Shown here: positions 13,201-22,679 of the stretch, piece by piece
Layout of the letters: each line of letters starts with the position of its first letter
Position numbering within the stretch: position 1 is the first letter of the stretch
DNA from: Rotaria macrura
Taxonomy: Eukaryota; Rotifera; Eurotatoria; Philodinida; Philodinidae
DNA length: 64,000 nucleotides
Assembly (NCBI GenBank): GCA_900239685.1
Contig: OENT01000517.1
Coordinates: forward strand, 40,149-104,148
Reading direction: 5' to 3'
Translations under genes and position numbers: made by a program
Notes under the pieces: generated by a model
Databases searched by the model: none
What the model was told of the DNA's origin: nothing
The model's input: the letters and a program-made list of their open reading frames with translations, nothing else

Positions 13201-15610
13201 AATTGAAAAGAAGCTAGCTGATCAGTAAGCAATGAGCACCGTCACGAAATCATAGACGATATGTATTTATGTTATCAATCTCACTTGTCGTATGCGGAAT
13301 AGGTGATACAGCAGGAGTTGCATTTCCTTCTTCCTCATCTTGCTCATCATAATATTCAACATCATCTGATGTATCATCTGTATCACTCGCTGCTTTTGAG
13401 GTTGTAGTTTTTACTGTTGCTGCTGTTGTTATTGCTATCGCATCATCTCCATCTTCAATAGCATAATCTTCTTCATTGTCATTACCATTTTCAGAAACTG
13501 TAGTTGTCTCTTGTGACTGTTTATTATCTTCGTTGGGATCATCATAGAATGCTAATCATGCGCAGACACACGCGGTTATAAAACGCATGCAAAATAACGA
13601 TCACACATTAGGAGAAAGACTTACCTTCTGTATCTTCGGTACCTAGAACAAAAAGAAAAATAACTATTAGTAATTGATCTATTTCATGTCGGAACAAAAA
13701 GTCAACCCATGCTATAAAAACAAACAGGCAAGTGAAAAAACAAACAAACTGGTTTATTATTATTATTATGGTATTGTCGTGCACAAACTGTTTCATTCCA
13801 AATCGGGATCGTATGGTTGGTACCTATTGTTGTTTCAATTACGTCATCACTAGTTGTCTGAGGATTTTCTGTTGATTCTTTAGTTGCAGGACTATCGGTC
13901 GAAGCACCATCGGTCGTAGCACCATCAGCTGTAGTAACGTCAACAGTAGTATCATCAGCTGTAGTAACTTCAGCAGTAGTATCATCAACTGTAGTAACTG
14001 CAGTAGCAGCATCATCAGCTGTAGTAACTCCAGTAGTAGCATCATCGGCTGTAGTAGCTTCAGCAGTAACATCATCGGCTGTAGTAGCTTCAGCAGTAAC
14101 ATCATCGGCTGTAGTAGCTTCAGCAGTAGTATCATCAACTGTTGTAACTTCAGCAGTAGCATCATTGGTGCCAGCTCCATCAGCTGTAACACCTTCTGTT
14201 GTGGCACTATCAGCTCCAGAAGGCTCGGTAGTAAGACCTTCACCGGTCGTGACTTCATTGTTGGCAGAAGTCACGTCGGCTGATGTAGTATCGCCTTCTG
14301 TTTGATGACCATTCCCTGGTTCTGCTGATGTGAGTTCATCAGCATTATCAGCACCAGTAGTGGATGCTTCACCAGCGATATTGGCGGTTGTTACTTCCAC
14401 TGTAACAGCACCATCAGTAGTATCATCAGCAGCTTTCTCAGTTGTGGTGCCTTCAACTGCTGCAGTGGCACTGCCAGCAGCCGTTGTTGTATCATCATTA
14501 GGTACAGTTGTAGTAGCTTCAGTAGAACCGGCATTCGACCGCTCAGTGGTACCCTCACTTGTATTTTCTATATAGTTTATGTGTGTGTGTGTGTGTTTGT
14601 TTATATAAATTAGTTAATAAGAAGAAGGAGGAAAATTTTAGCGGTACAAAAAGAGCCAGCTTAATTTATAATGTTAGAAAAATTAGACAAAATTGTTTAA
14701 ATAATCATCTATAAAGCTTACCGTTATCATCTGAGCCTTGATCGTCTGAAAAAGAACAGAAAGAAAACAAATGCCAATCAAGTACTTCTAAATATTTACT
14801 AAAAACAAACTCAAAGAGCTCAAGGAAAGAAAAGCGAAATGCTTATAACGTCGAGATCCATCAAGCTAAAAGTTATCTTGTTACTCAAAATGAGTCAATT
14901 GTTCTTAATATCATTATTACATTTCAAAATGTAATACGTTCGTCAAATATTCAAATATGTGAAAGACGGAATTTAATTTCATCTATTATTTTTATTGGTA
15001 CACGAGTATCATCAGTTTTTACTTAATCAATCAGTTTTGTAGCACATCGAAAGAAAACCAGTATTGTTTCAATGATTCTAGTGAAGAGTATACTCGAAAA
15101 TCAATTGGTTTTGTGCCTATTGAGAATGAATTAGCTTCTTTATTATAATCATTTATCATGGTACACTTCTCAGAAACGAACTCATCAGAGCTCTCATCTT
15201 ATTATTGACATTTTTTGCGATAGGTAGCGCATTTCTCAAATGATCTATCTTGGTAAGGTTGAATAGCTTCCGGAAAACTACTGCCTTATAGCAAGATAAA
15301 GCCAGTCGAAACGATAACCGGTGATATAGTTAATCAGTTAAATAAATCATGGAAGATGAATTGAGTGACACATTCATAAATATGATTTATAGAAAAAATA
15401 GAAACAGTAATTATATTTTATTGACATTAACTTACTTTCTTCGTCCTCTCGTCTATACCTTAACCTTGAGTCGAGTCTGGCGGAGGCACTCTATTGTACA
15501 AAAATTCATAATTTGACAATATAAATAAAAGATTCTCTTACTTGTGAAATTGATATGCATGCCAAAAAACAGAAACACAGTAATAATCCTGTGATAATCC
15601 TTACATTCAT
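1..15610 (-). CDS. HSPG2-like: Perlecan-type basement-membrane heparan sulfate proteoglycan core protein (5' complete, 3' end beyond window)
   Basis: Secreted multidomain matrix protein of the perlecan/UNC-52/Trol family, expected to scaffold basement membrane. Exons in phase, 5' to 3': 15610-15542, 15490-15436, 14745-14722, 14567-13824, 13642-13625, 13551-13285, 13047-13018, 12787-12612, 12532-12310, 12247-12116, 11766-11515, 11435-11292, 11220-11206, 11011-10918, 10863-10823, 10720-10571, 10499-10176, 10106-10030, 9967-9856, 9798-9605, 9535-9173, 9093-8975, 8921-8687, 8622-8517, 8455-8286, 8222-8033, 7968-7669, 7585-7532, 7430-7348, 7281-6976, 6895-6703, 6438-6418, 6314-6036, 5920-5750, 5695-5626, 5562-5492, 5439-5207, 5118-4974, 4293-4167, 2484-2333, 2250-2111, 2053-1921, 1856-1530, 1479-1390, 1008-724, 665-93, 18-<1. 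Domain order: signal peptide, mucin-like, Ig x2, LDLa x3, Ig, laminin EGF/IV/EGF, then about 14 Ig. One junction (12116/11766) needs a weak GTATTA donor to keep frame. Laminin G modules would lie left of base 1. Confidence 0.9.
2485..4166 (-). other. Long intron (1,682 bp) inside Ig11
   Basis: The intron lies between the two halves of Ig11, joined as [13 protein letters not shown] in phase 2. It is roughly ten times the usual intron length in this gene. I find no ORF with coding character, no repeat and no clear transposon ends in it. The other long intron here is 4294-4973 (680 bp); it carries an AGT-trinucleotide and a GAGA stretch at about 4489-4583. Confidence 0.6.
4489..4583. repeat. AGT trinucleotide and GA dinucleotide microsatellites
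   Basis: An imperfect (AGT)n run, including AGC units, is followed within about 30 bases by a GAGAGA run. Both lie in the intron 4294-4973. Apparent Leu- or Thr-rich ORFs here are caused by the repeats. Confidence 0.85.
4974..8455 (-). other. Central Ig array of the perlecan gene (Ig4-Ig10)
   Basis: It begins with a Pro-Gln linker ([19 protein letters not shown]) at the 3' side of the laminin block, then seven Ig-like units. Ig4 (8455-8033) and Ig5 (7968-7669) keep the core Trp (VVWGR, AQWTR) and F-strand Cys (NYICT, TYYCDV), but the B-strand Cys is absent. Ig6 (7430-6976) and Ig7 (6976-6703) lack both Cys ([27 protein letters not shown]). Ig8 (6314-6036), Ig9 (5920-5492) and Ig10 (5439-4974) are canonical again (AACRTD/FSCSSG; LQCAVH/RYRCEV; ITCKVK/LQCQVD). 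A 54-nt and a 21-nt exon (7585-7532, 6438-6418) insert short linkers. Confidence 0.85.
8517..10106 (-). other. Laminin EGF-like modules flanking one laminin IV (LamB) module
   Basis: Exons 10106-9605 give laminin-EGF repeats ([54 protein letters not shown]). Exons 9535-9173, 9093-8975 and 8921-8687 give one laminin IV type A module: [20 protein letters not shown], then [39 protein letters not shown] and the exit [20 protein letters not shown]. Exon 8622-8517 gives another EGF ([14 protein letters not shown]). Only one laminin IV is present, whereas vertebrate perlecan has three, so domain III is shortened. The donor at 9855 is an unusual GTTCGT. Confidence 0.92.
10176..10499 (-). other. Perlecan-signature Ig domain
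   Basis: A single 108-codon exon encodes a full Ig domain: [20 protein letters not shown], then [36 protein letters not shown] and FAVPDAIV. The INWRLNWG and AYSCEA.N..G blocks, placed directly between LDLa and laminin modules, are what separates perlecan/UNC-52 from other Ig-matrix proteins. This is the strongest single piece of evidence for the family call. Confidence 0.92.
10571..11435 (-). other. Three LDL-receptor class A modules
   Basis: LDLa1 (11435-11292): [14 protein letters not shown], then [15 protein letters not shown]. LDLa2 is split over exons 11011-10918 and 10863-10823: [31 protein letters not shown]. LDLa3 (10720-10571): [26 protein letters not shown]. Each has the calcium-binding CDGxxDCxDxSDE signature. 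In perlecans these modules form domain II. A 15-nt microexon (11220-11206, encoding about PPDGS) lies between LDLa1 and LDLa2. LDLa2 and LDLa3 are separated by exon boundaries of the same phase, 1. Confidence 0.93.
11515..12787 (-). other. Two Ig domains and a Pro-Val hinge ahead of the LDLa modules
   Basis: Exons 12787-12612 and 12532-12310 form Ig1: ELTCTV, IYWIQEE and GKYTCMAQD give the B-strand Cys, core Trp and F-strand YxC. Exons 12247-12116 and 11766-11515 form Ig2: VEINCEG, IEWYFNN and GSYRCSI. The 3' exon ends in a Pro-Val dipeptide run ([17 protein letters not shown]), likely a stiff hinge before the first LDLa. The Ig2 halves join in frame only if the upstream exon ends at 12116 with a GTATTA donor; the stronger GTATGT donor at 12119 leaves a phase mismatch. 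Confidence 0.8.
13285..14745 (-). other. N-terminal mucin-like and acidic region of the perlecan gene
   Basis: Exons 14745-14722, 14567-13824, 13642-13625 and 13551-13285 encode about 350 residues rich in Thr, Ala, Asp, Glu and Ser, with almost no aromatic or Cys residues. This is a candidate for dense O-glycosylation. It occupies the place where vertebrate perlecan has the SEA-containing domain I; I see no SEA module. One Ser-Gly lies near acidic residues (EPSGAD), but I do not see a cluster of SGD glycosaminoglycan sites, so whether heparan sulfate is attached is open. The last exon is strongly acidic ([16 protein letters not shown]). Confidence 0.75.
13921..14160 (-). repeat. Eight in-frame 30-bp tandem repeats in the mucin-like exon
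   Basis: Units start every 30 bases at 13921, 13951, 13981, 14011, 14041, 14071, 14101 and 14131. On the plus strand each begins atcatc (accatc in the first). Units 14041 and 14071 are identical and the others differ by a few bases. On the coding strand each unit gives a 10-residue block of the form [10 protein letters not shown]. The exact 30-nt period keeps frame, so copy number can vary without breaking the protein. Long ORFs in the other frames here are by-products of the repeat. Confidence 0.9.
15542..15610 (-). other. First coding exon of the perlecan gene: signal peptide
   Basis: ATG at 15610-15608 opens 23 codons: a basic residue near the start (MNVRIITG), then a hydrophobic core ([12 protein letters not shown]) and a small-residue exit (ISISQ), a typical secretory signal. 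The exon ends phase 0 at a GTAAGAG donor, and the next exon (15490-15436) continues in frame with [18 protein letters not shown]. This fixes the 5' end of the protein. Confidence 0.85.
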
Positions 15611-18600
15611 CCCCGAAAAACTAGGATCGACAAATTTGGATGAAGATTAAGAGAGTTATATCTGAAAAAGTAGGAAAAAAATCTTAAAAAAAAACAACTA
15701 AATCCATTATTTACGTATTGAATGTTTACTGTGCGTTATTCGATATACAATAGATAACATTTGATTGCTACACACGATTATGATGTAATTCTCCTAACTA
15801 TCTGAATTTATTCATCTAAGATGGAAACATTATTAAAGTTCATCACACATGCGTATCAAATGTAAACAAATTCTCTCTCTCAGTCTTTCTCTCTCTCTCT
15901 CTCTCTGAGGACGTATCTTTCTTTCGGTGGATTATAATTTGGTCATCACAAATACGCACGTACGTACATATGTATGTACATATCTATATATCTATATATG
16001 TATAATATTATCTATTAATGACTTTAGGATATAATAATATATAAAGGACAAGGTCCAAAATAATAATTAACAAACATTTAGTCACATGCGTGAAAAAACA
16101 AAAGGTCTTATTTTCAAAATTTTTTCACATCTTTATTATCTATCAATTATTACTTACGTTAGTTTTTCTCATGGGGAAAAAATAAATGAATATATAAGTC
16201 CTGCAATAATACGAAAAAGACGACTACTTTTCTCTAACATATACAGAAACAAGTATTACATACGAACAAGCAGTATCTATCGTTTGTCTAGCAAAGAGAA
16301 ATAAGTTTTTTTTGCCCGTTAATACTAACAGCAAATCTAACCACCAAACAAATAAACAGCTAGTGCTATAAGCCAGAAAAAAACCAGGCTAACCGTCCGA
16401 CTACGCTATTATTTTTTCTCTCTGCGGTAGTTGTTGTATTGAGTAATAAATAATAGTGCAAATACCAACACGATAGACCGCAACAGTAGCATCTTTTCTT
16501 TCATTATCTTCCCTTCCTTTTCTTTCTTTCCCTCACCAATGATAAATAATCCAAAATATTGTGTATTTAACAGCAGCTACATCAATTACTACAAAACGAC
16601 AAATAGTACCGTGAGAGGGCTGTACTAGTTATATGATCATCAACACGAAAATATTTATATATTTATGAATATGTATATATAAATATACATACATATATCA
16701 TTCTTCTAATTATTACAGCAGTACTTCGAAAGTATTTTTTCGAGAAAAAAGAAAACTCCGAATACAGTTTAGATAATTTTGACGTAGAAAAAAAAAGAGC
16801 CAGTGTGTTTTTTTTTTAGAAAATGCAATCCGTTAATTACCTTTATCTGTCAGCACCATGNCGATAGTAACGACGAAGATAAGAGAAATCTTTTGGATCA
16901 ATTAGCTTGAGGACAGTCTGTTGCATAAGTATGAATTAAAGTACACATACTATCAACACTTATATCTGTCTTCTATAATCGTTTTATCTTATCCGTACTT
17001 TTTTTTCAAGTCAATACAAAGTATACAAAAACTTATAATAATAACAACAATACTTAATGAATTGAGGGACATCAGACACAACAAACAAAGGAAAAAAACT
17101 TACTGCATAAAAATACACAAATGTAGAATGCTTTTAAACTACTGTAACGAAAAGAAGACAAAATATCATTACGTATACTGGCTCATTACAATTGTTATTC
17201 AATGAGAGTTAATAAATAACATAAAATCTACTCACTTCAATACTGAATATCGTGTTCAATTATTATATATAACGTGACATGTATGCGTCCGAATTCATGC
17301 CTATACTTGATTGTCATCATTATCAACTTAATAAGATGTATGATGTCGTCGTCTTATGATAGAACTTAGGAATCCATTACGGTCGACAAGGACATCACGA
17401 TTGTTCAAAATATCTGCTTCTTTATATGTTACAACAGACATGCATCACTCTTCTTTCGCTCCCTCTCTCTCCCTCTCTATTCTCATTTCTTCTTGACATA
17501 CAGCCGCAAACCACAGGGACTGCATTAATACAGGAACGAGAGCGTCAATAGCAAATGTTTACTGCATAAAAAAGAGAAGGAGAAGGTCGCTTTTGCATTT
17601 TTTTTCATCACAATCATCATATTCCTTTATTCAAAAGATTGATTCTTACTGACGATCGAGGGGTGCCTATCAACCGAGAAAACAAAATTTCTCGCTGAGA
17701 TGCCTATTTTTTCTTTTTCTTTTTCGTTTCTATATCTTTTCCTCGTTATGCTCTAGCACGATATAACGAAAATATCGGGTGATTGTAATTGAATGACTCA
17801 ACAAGTATTTCTATCATGCCTATGCCTAGTCTATCAAAACATTCTAATCGAATAAAAAGAGACGAACACGTCGTAAATGGTTTTGATCCACTGATGACAT
17901 TGATCATTTCATCTTTATCATTTTTTCATAGATTTCTATCAAAAAGGCAAACATTCATAAATATATATATATTTATATGAGACATCAACAAAAATTTGAT
18001 CTGAACGAAAAAGAATAATAAATCTGGATGCCCACGCTATTGAAAATTAAAACCTTTTTTTATCGGATTGATGTAATATTAATGACCTTGGTTCTTTATA
18101 TCTTATCAATCAAACATCCTAGCATGTCTATTCCACAACCATCGTTTTCCTTATCCAAACTATTTCATTCGATTACCATTTGAAATACGACTAGTTATTT
18201 ACTTTACCTATTCTTTGTCTTTTTATGAAATAGAAAAAAAAGGCCATGCTTAAATCAAAAATGGCTCTGAAGAATAATTGTTATCAGTTGATCTTGACCT
18301 TCTTTGTAAAGATGAAAAAAAAAGGTACGTATGGTCTATACATAAACATAAAAAACTGTAGTTTTACAAGGAAAATGTTAAGTTCTTGTATTTTAAATAC
18401 ATGATTAGTATTCGAATAGGATACGTTATACTCATGGGTATACATTTATGGATGGTATGCAAAAGTTTTCAGCACATGATTATTGCTGTCTTCGGGTGTC
18501 TCATCAATCAGTGTCACAGAGACAAAATCTAGTAGGCGATAGATAACAGAAGAGCAAGCCGATGCTACCAGTCATCAAACTGTTTTTTTCATAATTGCTA

Positions 18601-19517
18601 GTATCACTCACATTTGCATATAGAAAAATCTATTGTCTCATATTACTTAGCACACAGTAGGTATAAAACAATCGTTGATATAACCTTGAGATTATTTCGA
18701 TGAGCAAAACGCAATCGCCTTCAATATATATATATATATATAATCTTTGAAATCCTTTCAAACATAGCTCGAGAAACATACGCTTACCTTCAATACTTTA
18801 ATGAGAATAAACGAAAAGAGCAACATGCGACAGCAACTGTCACAAAAAGAATTGCAGATATTGCCAACCTACATACAAACATGCATAACACACACACACG
18901 TTTCATTGTGTTTATATCAGCGTCATTATCGTCAGTGTGTCGTCGTTTCTCTTCGTTTCTTTTTTTTGTGGTTGTCTATCTATGCATGTATGATGTATGT
19001 GTATAAGGGCTGTTTTTTCTTTCTTGCTTACATTAGTCTAGTAGGTTTTTTCAAGCACACGTAAAACGCGTGCGATGAAAATCTCGTGAATGTATTGGTC
19101 TTTTTCTCTTCAAGTTCGAACATTTTCCTCATCGATGATTGCAATTATATGTTAAGGTGACTATTGAAAAAGCCCACAATATAGATTTAATTATGCTGAA
19201 GAAAAACGCGATCGAGAGTAAGAGGTACAAGAATCTATATGACATGTTGCTGATTATGTGTATTGACTTCAAATGCAACATTTATTATCATAAACACTTC
19301 TTTTTACAGTGATGAGTACCTGTAAAAAGTAACACAATCAGCATACGGTGTGTTTGCACTCGGATTAATGACGTCAAACAATCATTTGTATAGTTTTCTA
19401 TTGAAATACTTGAAGATCACGTTTTTGTTTGTTATTCAATTACATTATATATATGACAAAAAAATGATAATGTACGATCAATAGAGATTCTTCTAATACA
19501 TTTCAAAGAATCGATAG
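15611..19517. other. Intergenic region upstream of the perlecan gene
   Basis: About 3.9 kb without a supported gene; it must contain the perlecan promoter and 5' UTR. Visible features are a CT-rich microsatellite at about 15876-15906, AT-rich ATATAT/TATATA stretches near 15966-16010 and 16660-16690, a second CT-rich tract at about 17457-17480, and a TA run at about 18725-18742. A single unresolved base is at 16861. Short ORFs in this region have no recognisable composition and I do not support them. Confidence 0.6.
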
Positions 19518-20082
19518 CTACTGATGAATATATTCTTCAATGAAAGATTTTGGTTTTTGTTTTTCAAGCTGATCATCATCTTTGGGCCATCGATTGATAG
19601 CTAATGGTTTTCGACGCAGATGTTCGTGATGATGATGATGATGACGACGACGAGGATGAGAAGAATGTGGGCGATGCTGAGAATGATTCACTTGACTAAA
19701 AAAGATGTAATCGTAGTCCAATAAGAATAGATTTATACTATCTCTGACTTAATCGAATGCTTGTAATTATCATGGCTTTTGTTTTGTTGTAACCATGATA
19801 ATTCAATAGGTCGATTAGTATTTGGATCTTTCAATTTATCATGCTGCTCATCATATGAATCTTTCCAGTTACGATGCTGTTCATTTGATTCTGACAATCC
19901 TTTCAATGGTTCATCTTCTGATTCTGATTCCGAATCTAAATTGTCAATGGGATTGGATAGAATTGATTTTGACTGATGTTCATTCACATATTTTCTAATT
20001 TGTAGGAATGTCAAAGTTGATTGATATTGATTTAATCATCTTACTTTTCTTCCTTTACCTCTTTGTTACCATTATTCCCCAT
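19518..20082 (-). CDS. Small three-exon gene, charged protein with Ser/Asp/Glu and His tracts, unrecognised
   Basis: Exons 20082-20045, 19994-19749 and 19695-19518 join in phase (leftovers 2, 2) to 153 codons plus stop. The start (ATG GGG AAT AAT GGT) gives MGNNGNKEVKEEK; the Gly at position 2 permits N-myristoylation, but position 6 is Asn rather than Ser/Thr, so this is weak. An acidic patch (LDSESESEDEPLKG) follows, then polar sequence with Trp (HRNWKDSYDEQH, ELSWLQQN), a basic/His-rich stretch (PRRRHHHHHHEHLRRK) and the C-terminal FIEEYIHQ. No signal peptide or membrane segment is visible. I do not recognise the family. Splice sites are GTAAGA and GTCAGA donors with TAG acceptors. Confidence 0.6.
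19618..19655. repeat. GAT/GAC trinucleotide run coding the poly-His tract
   Basis: The plus strand reads gatgatgatgatgatgacga; on the minus strand this encodes the six-His tract of the small gene 19518-20082. Triplet periodicity keeps frame. Confidence 0.8.
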
Positions 20083-21630
20083 AATTTTTTTCGCTGTCAA
20101 GTGGCTTACGCGTCGTTTGAAATTTACTTTTTCTTCTTCTTTTTTTAAATAGACTATTTGCATAAGAGAAAATAGGAGTTATTTAAAAGAGAAAAAAAAA
20201 GGATCGACACATATGCTGATTCCATTAGTTTCAAGTACTTCACTTGAAAAAATGAAATCGATCAACGAATGTGAGCATCAGAACTTTATCCCGCTGAAGG
20301 TTAGAAAAAAATACATTATGTATACACAAAATAGTCTTCAAGTAACGGATTAAGTTAACAGAAGAAATATTCTTCATTATTCAGTGAAAGCATTCATCCA
20401 CACTTGGAAGAAGGCCGAAAAAGAGAATCGAACTTTTTATTCACATGGTATAGTTGAAGAGAGCAAAGCGCATTTATGATAATTAGATGAAACTGTAATC
20501 TTGTTCCCTATATCCATTGATTAAATCAATTTCTATATTTAGAAAATATTATTCAATATTATGCAACTATTTACAATGACTAATTATTTTTCGATCGAAG
20601 GGAAGAAAACAATCTTGATTTAAGAAAAAAAGAACTATTCCCCATTCTTGTATGAATAAACATTATAAAATGCGCCATCGGTTATATATTTCTATAAAAG
20701 AGACTAATCTTTGCATTTCAAAACAGCTTCGAACATTAATGCCAATTTTTTTTATAATAAAGCTCACATAGACTATATATCTGAAAAAAAATAATAACAG
20801 TAAACACTTGCCCTTATACTTAACGAATAGGCTTATCGAAGACACTACCAAATTTCAACATATCTTCAATTATGTCCTTTTCTCCTTGATACATGAGTTA
20901 CTGACAATATGTAGTACGCGGAAAGTCTACATTCAATGGAAACATATTTTCACATATACATAAATTACGATTTCTGATTTCCAATTAATGAGATTAGCAA
21001 GAAAAAAATCTTTGAAGTATTTTCAAAATGAATCATGATAATCTTCTAAATTTAAAAAATAAAAATAAGCTATAGATATTAAAATCTGACAAGTGACTAC
21101 ACTAGATAGAAATATTTTGAGTAGCTACCGTACTCTCGACTAACTTGATCATTCTAAAAAGTATCGGGGTTATTATTGTGTATAACTATTCCATATTATA
21201 ATTACCTTAGGCATATCATACGAAACTCATTTTTCGATGCATTATATATATATTTACTTTAAACATTGCTTGAAAATAAAATTCATTTTATTTCACTTCA
21301 CCAAACAAGGGCACCACAATAATTTTCATTCCTCAACAGTCATATAAGACTTCTAGTGATTTTCATGATAAATCGATATTTCAGCCAAAAATAAACAGTT
21401 GACATTAATCATGGACGTAACTAATTCAAAATGATCGTCTGTCATCCAACAGTGAACATTATTCAACAAGAATAAAGCTTAATCACATTAAAGTATCATT
21501 TTTTAAATCAATAGTCGTCATACCGATGCATAAATCCAATTGAAAAATACATTTCCATTACTATCCGATGATTACTTCTTCAAAGAAATTAAAAATAAAC
21601 TTCACATCATTCTAATATGAGACTTCTATA
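20083..21630. other. Intergenic, nothing recognised
   Basis: AT-rich sequence between the small gene 19518-20082 and the truncated glycosyltransferase copy. I see no coding region, RNA gene or mobile-element ends. Confidence 0.5.
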
Positions 21631-22678
21631 TTAATTCGATAGTTGTCTTGTTATTTTTCCTGATGGATTTCTCGGATGAGCAACATAGTTACGTCGAACA
21701 AGGAAAAATACATTCAACGATTGACAATTCACATTCTCGTTTCTATCATCATTCATATTGAACTGTTTAACAACATGTTGTCGAAATTCAAAGAAACAAC
21801 TCGGCGCCAATCGTCGTACTCGTTGAACATCGATTTCCGATTTCGATTGTGTTTGAGACCAAATCAATTCTCTGTACATAATCGACGAAAAATTTCTTAA
21901 ATGTCCTAATCGACTATACGAGTGAAACAAACTTGACCATATTTCATCGAGATTTCCTTTTGGATGAGCATCGAGGAAAACAATCCGAACTGATTTCGGA
22001 TCGCGTTGAAAGAAACAACACAAAGCAAACACTGTGTACACATCGGTCATCGTATGATAAAAGTTAACATAATCGCGACGAGTTATGGCAATTGTAGTTT
22101 CGTTCATCATGTGAAAATCTTCATGCGTGTTGTACGAAGTCAACGAAGAAAAGATTTGCGATAAATCGTCAGTTGCAAATTCTCGATGAGCTATTTGATC
22201 ATCGGAACATGGTACCTAGAATGTGATCGTTTAATCGTGATATCAATTAGAGAAAAGAACAATTTACTTTGATGAAGCCTTTTTCATAATGAAAGTATTC
22301 GTCTTGTTCAGGTTGATTCAAAACATCTTGAATATTCTCACCACCGAGTCGTTTGCCTTTCGCCAGATTCGGTTGTAGAATAGTGAAACGTGTTACGGCA
22401 AACAGTTCGCCGTACACATCGAAAAACAGATGACATAGTTTGATTTCGTTTTTACACCATCGCTGAAATGGATCGCCCGAGCAATTCAATGGCGTCGGAT
22501 TGAACAAGAAACTTGCGTTTAGTATGACATTTGTTATTGGAGTTCGAGATAGACGACGTATGAAACTACTGGTTTTGATGTTAAGAAAAAGAAAAACAGA
22601 GATAATAATGAGAAGGATGTTGGTAAAACAGCTTCGACGACGACGAATAGAAAACGTCGAGTAACATGTGGTCAACAT
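21631..22678 (-). pseudogene. Truncated duplicate of the GT61/EOGT-like glycosyltransferase
   Basis: Exons 22678-22268 and 22215-21631 would encode 331 residues, identical over their whole length to residues 1-331 of the full gene at 26745-28230, intron included. The copy ends two bases before a TAA created by the novel downstream sequence (QLSN then stop). The last 146 residues are missing, and with them the GMHGAGLTH and WETQKHFE blocks of the catalytic domain, so enzymatic activity is unlikely. The duplicated block stops one base upstream of the ATG, so the promoter was not copied. It is most likely a non-functional fragment, or an assembly artefact. A secreted or Golgi-anchored truncated form cannot be excluded. 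Confidence 0.85.
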
Positions 22679-22679
22679 T
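21634..22679. repeat. Direct duplication, copy 1 of 2 (partner 27186-28231)
   Basis: A 1,046-bp block at a constant offset of 5,552 bases from its partner, with no indel and no substitution noticed by eye. Left boundary: ATTCGATAG is shared and diverges just before (ttaa versus tttc). Right boundary: CAACATT is shared, then GAAACTG versus TAAGCTA. The intron is retained, so it arose at DNA level and not by retroposition. No target-site duplication or TIR is seen at the edges. Confidence 0.92.

Noticed and set aside
13839-14575. Long Leu-rich and Ser/Val-rich ORFs in alternative frames and on the plus strand
   Set aside because: They overlap the 30-bp coding repeats of the perlecan mucin-like exon; a 30-base period removes stops from all frames.
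16840-16866. Possible alternative first exon on the minus strand (MVLTDK before GTAATT)
   Set aside because: The phase does not match perlecan exon 2 and the ATG adjoins an unresolved base; too short to support.
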